Assembly (NCBI GenBank): GCA_022072405.1
Contig: JAJVHX010000006.1
Span: 97,336 to 161,335, forward strand
DNA: 64,000 nucleotides
Direction of reading: 5' to 3'
Source of the DNA: Phycisphaerae bacterium
GTDB lineage: Bacteria; Planctomycetota; Phycisphaerae; UBA1845; CAIVHJ01
Below are positions 32,622-41,154 of the stretch, piece by piece. Position 1 is the first letter of the stretch. Each line of letters opens with the position of its first letter. Position numbers and translations under genes: made by a program. A model generated the notes under the pieces. The model did not search any database, was not told the origin of the DNA, and worked only from the letters and a program-made list of their open reading frames with translations.

Positions 32622-34154
32622 ATGCAAGTTGAATACATTGGACATGCCGCGTTGCGTATTGATACGGGGGATACGATTATCGTCACCGATCCCTGGCTGA
32701 TGGGACCGGCGTATTGCGGACAATGGCATCTATTCCCCAAGCCCGTCAACGCCGACATCGTCTGGGATGCGGAAGTGATCCTGATTTCGCATGGCCATGA
32801 GGATCATCTGCACGAGCCCACCCTGCGGCACCTGCCAAAGTCAGCGCGAATATTCTATCCATATAACTGGTATGCGGGCTCCACGGCTTATTTTCATGAT
32901 CTGGGATTTCGACACGTCACCGAAGCGGTCACCTATCGCACCTATCCATTGACGCGACGAACCCGGGTGACTTATGTAGCCAACAACCTGGATAGCATTG
33001 CCGTCATCGAGCATGATGATCGGGTGATGGTCAACATTAATGATGCGCTGCATGCCCATCATGATCGGGTGATCGATTTGTTCATTGACTCGCTGCGGAA
33101 GCGCTGGCCGAAAATCGATACGGTGTTCTGCTGCTATGGCGGGGCCAGTTTCTTTCCCAACTGTTATCATCATCCGGGGAAGGAGGATGTGGCGATCGGC
33201 GAGTTACGCGAACAGTTGTTTGCCCATAACTTCTGCAAGATTGTCCAGCGTCTGCAGCCGCGCGTGGCGGTTCCCTTCGCCGCCGATTTTGTGCTGCTGT
33301 CGCCTCACCAGCACTGGATCAATCAGATTCGCTTTTCCAAGGAGCAGCTGGCTGGTTATTTCCAGGAATTTTTTGCCGCCGCCGGATCGGGGACAAGCAT
33401 TCCGAGGATTCAGGTGATGTATTCCGGCGATCGACTGGACGGCGATGAACTGGAAACCTGCTCACCCTATCGAGAGGAGTTGAGGATTTCATCGTGGGAG
33501 GATATTTTTGAGCGGCAATACGGGGCAACGATGGCAGCAAACAACAGTTTGCCGCAGATCGATAATGCTGCGTCGAATGATATAAAAAAAGCGTTACATG
33601 AGAATATCCGACAACGGGCGGCGCTGTTTGATACGGCGCGGCTGGATCGTGTCCGCTACTGCGTTCACCTGCGGGATGTGTCCCGGGAACCCTATTATCA
33701 CATTGCATTCGAAGAGGGCTTGCCACGGGTGTGGCGGAGCGATCGGGTTGATCCGGAAAGTCTGCTGTGTGTGGAGACCACCAGCGAGCGGTTGCGTTAC
33801 AGCATGGCCAGCGAATGGGGCGGTGATGTGCTGACTATCGGCTACGGCTGTGAACTGAATATCCTGAGTCCACGCGCTCTGGATGAACAGCTCGACCATG
33901 TGTGTATCGATCTGTTGACCCGCCATCCGCGAGCCAGTCGTTACGCCATCCGTCGACCGGTGCGCGCGTTACGCTACCTGACCGGAAACCCCTTGACGCG
34001 GGCCTGGGCCTGGCAGCGGGTTCTCCCTTCACGCAAACGTCAGGCGGCGGAGGGACACTACGACCCCTCCATCTGGCTGTCGCGCACCAAATGCGACATC
34101 TGCCGGATCTGCGACCTGCCGCTGATGGATCGCCAATTTGCCGCGGCGCTCTGA
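32622..34154 (+). CDS. Metallo-beta-lactamase-fold hydrolase with unknown C-terminal domain
   Basis: A 510-residue protein. The N-terminal region (MQVEYIGHAALRIDTGDTIIVTDPWL) and the metal-binding motif ISHGHEDHLHEPTL (HxHxDH) place it in the UlaG/NAPE-PLD-like branch of the MBL superfamily; further metal ligands may include NINDALHAHHDR. The C-terminal 200 residues are not recognised; near its end is a Cys pair, KCDICRICDLPLM. ATG at 32622 is chosen because it starts the fold. An upstream GTG overlapping the methyltransferase stop (32514) would add 36 residues without a ribosome site. Possible roles are lipid or phosphoester hydrolysis. Confidence 0.8.
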   Translation: MQVEYIGHAALRIDTGDTIIVTDPWLMGPAYCGQWHLFPKPVNADIVWDAEVILISHGHEDHLHEPTLRHLPKSARIFYPYNWYAGSTAYFHDLGFRHVTEAVTYRTYPLTRRTRVTYVANNLDSIAVIEHDDRVMVNINDALHAHHDRVIDLFIDSLRKRWPKIDTVFCCYGGASFFPNCYHHPGKEDVAIGELREQLFAHNFCKIVQRLQPRVAVPFAADFVLLSPHQHWINQIRFSKEQLAGYFQEFFAAAGSGTSIPRIQVMYSGDRLDGDELETCSPYREELRISSWEDIFERQYGATMAANNSLPQIDNAASNDIKKALHENIRQRAALFDTARLDRVRYCVHLRDVSREPYYHIAFEEGLPRVWRSDRVDPESLLCVETTSERLRYSMASEWGGDVLTIGYGCELNILSPRALDEQLDHVCIDLLTRHPRASRYAIRRPVRALRYLTGNPLTRAWAWQRVLPSRKRQAAEGHYDPSIWLSRTKCDICRICDLPLMDRQFAAAL

Positions 34155-34264
34155 TCATTCCGCAACCTGGCCGATGTCGATTCATCCGAAGCGTCATCAA
34201 TGCACGGATTAGCTATAATAGCCCACCGGTTGTTGTCATCCTTGACTGAGTTCCAGGGTATCCA

Positions 34265-37200
34265 GTGTCGAATAATTCCACCATCGTCATACGCGGGGCG
34301 CGGGAGCACAATCTGCGCGGGGTGAACCTGGAGTTGCCGCGCAACCAGTTGATCTGTTTCACGGGGGTATCGGGCAGCGGCAAGAGTTCGCTGGCGTTTG
34401 ATACGCTTTATGCGGAGGGGCAGCGACGGTACATAGAATCACTGAGCACCTACGCCCGCCAGTTCATGGGGCAGTTGAAAAAGCCGGAGGTGGAACTGAT
34501 CAGCGGGTTGTCGCCGGCGATCTCCATTCAGCAGAAGACCAGCGGCTGGAATCCGCGCAGCACAGTGGGCACGGTGACGCAGATCCATGATTATCTGCGG
34601 GTATTGTTTGCCCGGCTGGGGACGCAACATTGCGTGCAGTGCGGCCAGCCGATCGCCGCCCAGTCTCGCGAACAGTTGCTGGGGCAGGTTCAGGCTTTGC
34701 CGGCGGGCAGCGCCCTGCACATTCTCGCTCCGGTGGTGCGCGGACAGAAGGGGGAGTTCCGCGAGCAGTTCGGTGAATGGATGCGCAGCGGATATGTGCG
34801 GGCCCGGGTCGATGGCCGGATTACAGCGCTGGAACCGCCGCCGACCTTGGAACGGAATCAGAAGCACGATATCGAACTGGTGATCGACCGGCTGGTGCTC
34901 AAGCCGGAAAATCAGCCCCGACTGGCGGAAGCGGTCGAAAATGCCCTGCGGCTGGGGCAGGGTTCATTGATCATCGCTTATGAAACCACCGGTGAGCCGC
35001 GGGTTTCAGTCCGCGCGGAGACCCGATCAAAATTACGTGATCTGCTGCTTTCCTCGCATTATGCCTGTGTGCGCTGCAACCTCTCGTATGAACCACCCTC
35101 ACCGCAGCTTTTCAGTTTCAACTCGCCGGTGGGGATGTGTCTGACCTGCGACGGCCTGGGCAGCTCTTATCGCTACGATCCGGAAATGCTGGTGCCCGAT
35201 CCGACGAAGTCGTTTCTCGATGGCGCGATCACGACAATGAGCGTGCCGATCGGGCGGTGGCGGCGACATCTCTATGAAGCGGTAGCCCGTCAGGGCGGGT
35301 TTGAGTTACACACACCCTGGCGGGAATTACCGGCGGAAGCGCGTCACGCACTGCTTTATGGCACAGGTGAACAGCATCTGACCTATGAATGGAAGTGGCG
35401 GGGGGGGATCTGGCGCCATGGCGGAAAATTTGCCGGGGTGATCGCCGATCTGCAGGACAAGCATCGCCAAGCCAAGAGCAACATGGTACGGGCCTACTAT
35501 GAAAAATTCATGCGCCACAGCATCTGTGCGGATTGCGGCGGGGCGCGGCTGAATCGGCAGGGGCGGGCGGTGCGACTGGGCGGGCTGAATCTGGTGGAGC
35601 TGGAAGCTCTGCCCATCGATCAGGCCCGCGAATTTCTACGCCGGCTGGAACTCAGCGCGACCCAGAAGCTGATCGCTGCGGAATTGCTCAAGGAAATTGA
35701 CCAGCGACTGGAGTTTCTGCTGAGTGTCGGGTTGCATTACCTCACCCTCAGCCGCATCGCCCCGACGCTCAGCGGCGGTGAATCGCAACGGATTCGGCTG
35801 GCGTCGCAGATCGGCAGCGGGCTGACGGGCGTACTCTATGTGCTTGATGAACCCAGCATCGGGCTGCATCCGCGCGATCAGGAGCGTTTGCTGGATTCAC
35901 TCTGCCGATTACGCGATCTGGGTAACACGGTGGTGGTGGTCGAGCATGATGAGGAGACGATGCGGACGGCGGATCGGATTGTTGATTTCGGTCCTGGTCC
36001 GGGGGTGCGCGGCGGTGAGGTGGTGGCTGAAGGGACGCCCGATGAGGTGATGCAGTCATCCCGATCGCTCACCGGGCAATATCTTGCGGGCACCGTGTCG
36101 ATTGCCATTCCCGAAAATCGAAGAGCAGTGAATGGTGAATTGAGAACAGCGAATAGTGAATTAAGAAAACAAAAAAAGAGTAAAACTGCCTCGAACATCA
36201 GTCCCGCTGTGATCACTATCGATCAATCTCAATTTTTAATTCTGCATGGGGCGCGGCACAATAATCTCCAGAACATCGATGTAACCATTCCGTTGGGGCG
36301 GCTGGTCTGCGTGACCGGTGTGAGTGGATCGGGCAAAAGTTCGCTGGTGCTGGATACGATCCGCGAGCGGCTGGTGCGGGATTTGAATGGAGCCGCGACG
36401 GCAACACCCGGTGAGCATGATGCACTGGAGGGCCTGGAGCATCTTGATAAAGTAATCGATATCGATCAATCGCCGATCGGTCGCACCCCGCGCAGCAATC
36501 CCGCCACCTATATCAAACTCTTCGACCTGATCCGCGAACTCTATACGCGCCTGCCCGATGCGAAGGTGCGCGGCTACAAGCCGGGGCGGTTCAGCTTCAA
36601 TGTTGCCACCGGTCGGGCCGGCGGCGGGCGATGTGAAGCCTGCGAGGGTTACGGCAGCACGCGTGTGGAGATGGATTTTCTGGCGGATGTGTGGGTGACC
36701 TGCGTGGTGTGCGGCGGGGCGCGCTTCAACAAGGAAACGCTGCAGGTGCGTTACAAGGGCCGGTCGATCGCTGAAGTGCTGGATATGGACGTGCAGCAGG
36801 CGTTGGACCATTTTGCAAATGTGCCGCGTATCCGCCACATGCTGCAGACGCTGCACGACGTGGGACTGGATTATCTGAAGCTGGGACAGTCCTCGACCAC
36901 ATTGAGCGGCGGCGAGGCCCAGCGGATTAAATTAGCCCGCGAACTGGTCAAACGCGCTACCGGCCGGACGCTCTATATTCTAGATGAACCCACTACCGGG
37001 CTGCATTTTGAGGATATCCGCCGGCTGCTGGCGGTGCTGCATGGGTTTGTGGAATCGGGTAACAGCGTGCTGGTGGTGGAACATAATCTGGATGTGATCA
37101 AAACCGCCGACTGGGTGATTGATCTGGGGCCGGAAGGCGGTGCCGGCGGCGGCCGGGTGGTAGCGGAAGGTACACCGGAAGCAGTGGCCCAGGTCGCTGA

Positions 37201-40200
37201 ATCCTATACCGGGCAGGCGCTGCGACCGATCCTCGGCCTGCAGAAAACAGAAAACAGAAAAGAGAAAAATAAGAATGGAAAACAGAAATCTGAAAATCTG
37301 AAATTTGAGGTAGATGATTCCGGATTACGCACGAGCCGTGCGCGCCAGCGAGCGGTTGGCCGCCGGCGGAACGCCTTCTTACCGATCCATGGTGGATCGG
37401 TGATTCGCATTGAAGGGGCCTGCGAACACAATCTGCGTAATGTCAGTGTCGAGATTCCGCATGGCCAGACCACGGTCTTCACCGGTGTGTCGGGCAGCGG
37501 TAAGACCTCGCTGGCGATGGATACGCTCTACACCGAAGGCCATCGTCGCTACGTCGAAAGCCTCAGTGCTTATGCCCGGCAATTCCTGGGGCAGTTGCAG
37601 AAGCCGAAGGTGGAACATGTGGCGGGGTTGCTGCCCGCGATCGCTATTGAGCAGAAATCCGCCGGCCATACGCCGCGCAGCACGATCGGAACGGTGACGG
37701 AGATTTATGACTACCTGCGGGTGCTCTACGCCCGCCTGGGTCAGGCCTATTGCCCGCGCTGCCAGGTGGCGATCGGCACGCAGAGCAGCGATGAGATTGT
37801 AGAACGGATTATGGCTTGGCCCAGGGGCAGCAAGTTGCTGCTGCTGGCTCCGATCGAGCGCAGCAGCGGTGAAAAATATCAGGAGCTGTTCGCCCGTGAA
37901 AAACAGAACGGCTACGCCCGCGTGCGGGTGGATGGCCAGGTTTATGAACTGGATCAGTCCATACCTGTCAATAACAAATCCCGCCATCGCGTGGAGCTGG
38001 TGGTCGATCGGGTGGTGATTCAACCGGCGGCCCGCAGTCGCATAGCCGACTCGGTGGAGCAGACGCTGGCTGTGGGTGAAGGAGTGATGGTCGTTGCGGC
38101 GGCTGAGGCGGACGGTCCGGCTGAACAGCGCTTTTCACAACTTTTTTCCTGCCATCGCTGCGGGAGCAGTTACGAAGAGTTGACCCCACACCATTTCTCA
38201 TTCAACAACCGGCTGGGCTGGTGTGATTCCTGCCAGGGATTGGGGGTGGAGAGCGACGCAGCGGAAGAAGTAAATGAATGGCTGGGCGGTTGGACGGGTG
38301 AAGTAGCCACCGCATCACCGGTGGCGAAGACCTGCCCACATTGTGCGGGTTCGCGGCTCATGCCGCTGGCTGGTGGGGTTCGTTTCGGTAACGAGGCCCG
38401 TTCCTTCAGCCTGGCGGAGATCGTGCTCATGCCGCTGTCCGAGGTGCTCAATTTCTTCAAGTCGATCAACTTGCCGGCGGCGGCGAAAAAAATTGCCGGT
38501 GAGCTGCTGCATGAGATCAGGAATCGGCTGCAGTTTCTGGTGGATGTCGGGCTGGACTACGTCACGCTGCACCGCAGCGCCCCGACACTGAGCGGCGGGG
38601 AGTCGCAGCGGATTCGGCTGGCTTCGCAGCTGGGCAGCGGGTTGAGCGGCGTGCTCTATGTCCTGGATGAGCCGACCGTCGGGCTTCATCCGCGAGATAA
38701 TGATCGGTTGATCCGGGCGCTGGCCAAATTGCGCGACCTGGGTAATACGCTCTGTATCGTGGAGCATGATCGCGATGTGATCGCCCATGCTGATGCGGTG
38801 CTCGATTTCGGGCCGGGAGCGGGAGTTGAGGGCGGGCGGATTGTCGGTCACGATCGACCGAACCGGTTGCACTACGCCAAAGAATCGCTCACCGGTCAAT
38901 ATCTGGCGGGTCAGGCGGCGATCGCGGTTCCGAGCAACCGGCGGATCGTGAAGGATGAATTGAGAATAGCGTATGGTGAATTAAGAAAAAGAAAAAAGAG
39001 CAAGACCACACCGAGCGCAATAGCTTCTTCGTTGGCTAGTCCTGATTCATCATGCCTAATTCTCCGGGGAGCGCGAGCCAACAACCTAAAGTGCATCGAT
39101 GTCGCTTTTCCGCTGGGGCGGTTTACGGCGGTGACGGGGGTGTCAGGCAGCGGCAAGAGCACGCTGGTAAATGATATTCTTTATCGGGCGATGGCTATGC
39201 GGTTGCATCGGGCACTGATTCCGCCGGCGGCCCACGAGCGAATCGACGGGCTGAAGCTGGTGGACAAGGTGATCAGTGTCGATCAGTCGCCGATCGGCCA
39301 GACGCCGGGCAGCAACCCCGCCACCTATACCGGCTTGTTTGACCTGATCCGCGAGTTATTTGCCCGGCTGCCTGAAGCCAAGGTGCGGGGCTATGGACCG
39401 AATCGTTTCAGCTTCAATCGCCCGGGCGGGCGGTGCGAAAAGTGTTTCGGTCTGGGCGAGACGCGCGTGGAGATGCACTTCCTGCCCGACGTGTGGATCA
39501 CCTGCGAGGAGTGTCGCGGGCAACGCTACAACCCGGAAACACTACAGGTACGTTATCGGGGGAAAAATATTTATGAAGTGTTACAGATGCGCGTGAGTGA
39601 AGCCATGGCCCATTTCAGCAACGTGCCTAAGTTGCGGGCCATCCTTCGCACACTCGACGAGGTGGGTTTGGGTTATCTGCCGCTGGGGCAGTCTTCGGCA
39701 ACGCTGAGCGGAGGCGAAGCGCAGCGGTTGAAGCTGGCGGCGGAACTGGCCCGACCCTCGACCGGTAAAACGGTTTACATCCTCGATGAGCCGACGACCG
39801 GTCTGCATTTTGAGGATGTGCGGCGATTACTGGATGTACTGCACCGCTTGGTGGATCTGGGCAATACGGTGATCTGCATCGAGCATAATCTTGAGCTAAT
39901 CAAAACTGCGGACTGGATAATTGATCTTGGGCCGGAAGCGGGTGCAAGCGGTGGAGAGGTGGTTGTGGCTGGGCCGCCGGAAGCAGTTGCGGTGACGAAA
40001 TCGTCCTATACCGGGAAGGCGCTGCAAGCGGTACTGGCGGCGGGGCCGGTGGCGGAGCGGGCCGTTTTCACGCGCGAGGAATCGGCGCGGCGGCAAGCGG
40101 AGATGGATGCCCGCCTGGAGGTGCGTGGTGAAGATGCCCACGTCAAAATGCCGTGGGAGGCGAATGGCCGGCGGTGGCATCTGGAGCAGTGTCTGGCGAT

Positions 40201-41125
40201 GGATGGGCAGCGGCCGCGCTGGGAGCCGGCGGCGCTGGAATGGATCGTGGAGCAGATTGAAGCACAGGGAGGCAGCAGCGTCCGTGAATCCGCACGGACT
40301 GAAGCCCGCGGCTCAGAAGGAGAAAGACCAGCACTGTTGGTGGATTGGGGGCAGCGGAGCGTGATTGAGATTCGAGTGACGGGGAGTGGGCCGACGGCCT
40401 GGTTTGCGCACATTCTGACGCGGGGCAATTGGCTGCTGGAATGTACTTTCCGTGTGGGTAAACGGAAATTCGATGATAAAAAACTAAATGCCGCACTGGG
40501 ACTCAAAACGCTGGATGAGCGGACCGAGTTGCCGGTGTATGGCCAGTGGAGGCGGGTCAAACGGCGGGTCGGGCGGGAGTTTGACGACATTCGCATCTGG
40601 ATCCACGATCTGGCGGAAATTCAGACGCCGGCTTTTGAGCAATTTCTGAATGATGCGTTGGCTAGTCATCGGGCGACGCTGGCGGGTGAGAAAAAACCAA
40701 GCGAGAAGAAGCTGGATTGGCGGAATGATGGTCGGAGCTGGCATCTGGCCCAACAGGCGATCACCAAGCGGCGGAAGATTGAATGGCCGGCGGCGCTGCT
40801 CGCCGAACTGGTCGGTAAGTTGAGCAAGCTGGAGCCGAAACTGGTTTTTGACTGGAATAATAAGATGGCAGTGATGATCCGCCATCCGCAGGTGCAGACC
40901 CGCTGGGGGCGGATCGTCACCAGTGAGCCGCAGGCGCTGCGTGTAGAGTTGTATACGGAACCGGGAGAGATCACACCGCTGATGTTCAACCGGTTGGGGA
41001 TGGAACCGCATCTGGTGGAGGCAGCGGAAGGACAGCGCATCAGCTTCCGCCTGCAAGGCATCGAGCAGCTGGATAACAGCCAGCTGCGTGGGGTGATGCA
41101 ACGGGCGAAAGAATTATTGAAATAG
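34265..41125 (+). CDS. uvrA: Double-length UvrA excinuclease ATPase with extra C-terminal domain
   Basis: A 2286-residue tandem UvrA, the damage-sensing ATPase of nucleotide excision repair. It contains four ABC modules: Walker A GVSGSGK(S/T) near residues 34, 686, 1073 and 1623; signatures LSGGE(S/A)QR near 500, 879, 1441 and 1812; Walker B with (V/I)LDEP after each. The UvrA zinc-knuckle Cys pairs are retained in both halves (for example CVRC/CLTC in the first and CHRC/CDSC in the second). The second copy lacks about 70 residues between CDSCQGLG and CPHCAGSRL compared with the first, so part of an insertion domain is missing. About 360 residues after 1925 form two related repeats (NGRRWHL and DGRSWHL types). 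The start is GTG with AGGG upstream. Chlamydiae also carry a tandem UvrA of about 1790 residues, but without this tail as far as I know. Confidence 0.95.
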   Translation: MSNNSTIVIRGAREHNLRGVNLELPRNQLICFTGVSGSGKSSLAFDTLYAEGQRRYIESLSTYARQFMGQLKKPEVELISGLSPAISIQQKTSGWNPRSTVGTVTQIHDYLRVLFARLGTQHCVQCGQPIAAQSREQLLGQVQALPAGSALHILAPVVRGQKGEFREQFGEWMRSGYVRARVDGRITALEPPPTLERNQKHDIELVIDRLVLKPENQPRLAEAVENALRLGQGSLIIAYETTGEPRVSVRAETRSKLRDLLLSSHYACVRCNLSYEPPSPQLFSFNSPVGMCLTCDGLGSSYRYDPEMLVPDPTKSFLDGAITTMSVPIGRWRRHLYEAVARQGGFELHTPWRELPAEARHALLYGTGEQHLTYEWKWRGGIWRHGGKFAGVIADLQDKHRQAKSNMVRAYYEKFMRHSICADCGGARLNRQGRAVRLGGLNLVELEALPIDQAREFLRRLELSATQKLIAAELLKEIDQRLEFLLSVGLHYLTLSRIAPTLSGGESQRIRLASQIGSGLTGVLYVLDEPSIGLHPRDQERLLDSLCRLRDLGNTVVVVEHDEETMRTADRIVDFGPGPGVRGGEVVAEGTPDEVMQSSRSLTGQYLAGTVSIAIPENRRAVNGELRTANSELRKQKKSKTASNISPAVITIDQSQFLILHGARHNNLQNIDVTIPLGRLVCVTGVSGSGKSSLVLDTIRERLVRDLNGAATATPGEHDALEGLEHLDKVIDIDQSPIGRTPRSNPATYIKLFDLIRELYTRLPDAKVRGYKPGRFSFNVATGRAGGGRCEACEGYGSTRVEMDFLADVWVTCVVCGGARFNKETLQVRYKGRSIAEVLDMDVQQALDHFANVPRIRHMLQTLHDVGLDYLKLGQSSTTLSGGEAQRIKLARELVKRATGRTLYILDEPTTGLHFEDIRRLLAVLHGFVESGNSVLVVEHNLDVIKTADWVIDLGPEGGAGGGRVVAEGTPEAVAQVAESYTGQALRPILGLQKTENRKEKNKNGKQKSENLKFEVDDSGLRTSRARQRAVGRRRNAFLPIHGGSVIRIEGACEHNLRNVSVEIPHGQTTVFTGVSGSGKTSLAMDTLYTEGHRRYVESLSAYARQFLGQLQKPKVEHVAGLLPAIAIEQKSAGHTPRSTIGTVTEIYDYLRVLYARLGQAYCPRCQVAIGTQSSDEIVERIMAWPRGSKLLLLAPIERSSGEKYQELFAREKQNGYARVRVDGQVYELDQSIPVNNKSRHRVELVVDRVVIQPAARSRIADSVEQTLAVGEGVMVVAAAEADGPAEQRFSQLFSCHRCGSSYEELTPHHFSFNNRLGWCDSCQGLGVESDAAEEVNEWLGGWTGEVATASPVAKTCPHCAGSRLMPLAGGVRFGNEARSFSLAEIVLMPLSEVLNFFKSINLPAAAKKIAGELLHEIRNRLQFLVDVGLDYVTLHRSAPTLSGGESQRIRLASQLGSGLSGVLYVLDEPTVGLHPRDNDRLIRALAKLRDLGNTLCIVEHDRDVIAHADAVLDFGPGAGVEGGRIVGHDRPNRLHYAKESLTGQYLAGQAAIAVPSNRRIVKDELRIAYGELRKRKKSKTTPSAIASSLASPDSSCLILRGARANNLKCIDVAFPLGRFTAVTGVSGSGKSTLVNDILYRAMAMRLHRALIPPAAHERIDGLKLVDKVISVDQSPIGQTPGSNPATYTGLFDLIRELFARLPEAKVRGYGPNRFSFNRPGGRCEKCFGLGETRVEMHFLPDVWITCEECRGQRYNPETLQVRYRGKNIYEVLQMRVSEAMAHFSNVPKLRAILRTLDEVGLGYLPLGQSSATLSGGEAQRLKLAAELARPSTGKTVYILDEPTTGLHFEDVRRLLDVLHRLVDLGNTVICIEHNLELIKTADWIIDLGPEAGASGGEVVVAGPPEAVAVTKSSYTGKALQAVLAAGPVAERAVFTREESARRQAEMDARLEVRGEDAHVKMPWEANGRRWHLEQCLAMDGQRPRWEPAALEWIVEQIEAQGGSSVRESARTEARGSEGERPALLVDWGQRSVIEIRVTGSGPTAWFAHILTRGNWLLECTFRVGKRKFDDKKLNAALGLKTLDERTELPVYGQWRRVKRRVGREFDDIRIWIHDLAEIQTPAFEQFLNDALASHRATLAGEKKPSEKKLDWRNDGRSWHLAQQAITKRRKIEWPAALLAELVGKLSKLEPKLVFDWNNKMAVMIRHPQVQTRWGRIVTSEPQALRVELYTEPGEITPLMFNRLGMEPHLVEAAEGQRISFRLQGIEQLDNSQLRGVMQRAKELLK
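34994..35017 (+). repeat. Family D palindromic core inside uvrA (site 1)
   Basis: GAGCCGCGGGTTTCAGTCCG followed by CGCG matches the inner palindrome of family D (22945 region) and is translated in frame as EPRVSVRA. Either the repeat inserted in frame or it arose by chance in GC-rich coding sequence; the second internal site makes chance less likely. Confidence 0.5.
36121..36180 (+). repeat. A-rich linker microrepeat in uvrA (site 1)
   Basis: Two imperfect units (AATGGTGAATTGAGAACAGC, then GAATAGTGAATTAAGAAAAC) followed by A-rich sequence, coding the hydrophilic linker NGELRTANSELRKQKKSK between ABC modules 1 and 2. It matches 38941-39000 at the equivalent place of the second UvrA copy. Base composition is far more AT-rich than the flanking coding sequence. 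Confidence 0.7.
37241..37310 (+). repeat. A-rich linker between the two UvrA copies
   Basis: A low-complexity tract built from CAGAAAA units (CAGAAAACAGAAAACAGAAA, then A/G-rich sequence). It codes a highly charged linker (KTENRKEKNKNGKQKSENL) joining UvrA copy 1 to copy 2. It is sharply AT-rich within GC-rich coding sequence. Confidence 0.7.
38941..39000 (+). repeat. A-rich linker microrepeat in uvrA (site 2)
   Basis: Second occurrence of the linker unit (AAGGATGAATTGAGAATAGC, GTATGGTGAATTAAGAAAAA), coding KDELRIAYGELRKRKKSK between ABC modules 3 and 4. Its register relative to the ABC modules is the same as at 36121-36180, so it was either present before the gene doubled or copied between the halves. 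Confidence 0.7.
40291..40314 (-). repeat. Family D palindromic core inside uvrA (site 2)
   Basis: On the minus strand GAGCCGCGGGCTTCAGTCCG then TGCG, matching the family D core. In the coding strand it reads in frame as part of RESARTEARGSEG, a low-complexity segment within the C-terminal extension of UvrA. Confidence 0.55.
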
Positions 41126-41154
41126 CAGGTCGCCACCGGTAGTGAAAATCGGGG

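Noticed and set aside
34265..41125. Assembly duplication as the cause of the double-length uvrA
   Set aside because: The two halves differ in many residues and in length (about 70 residues missing in the second), so this is an old duplication, not a recent assembly error.
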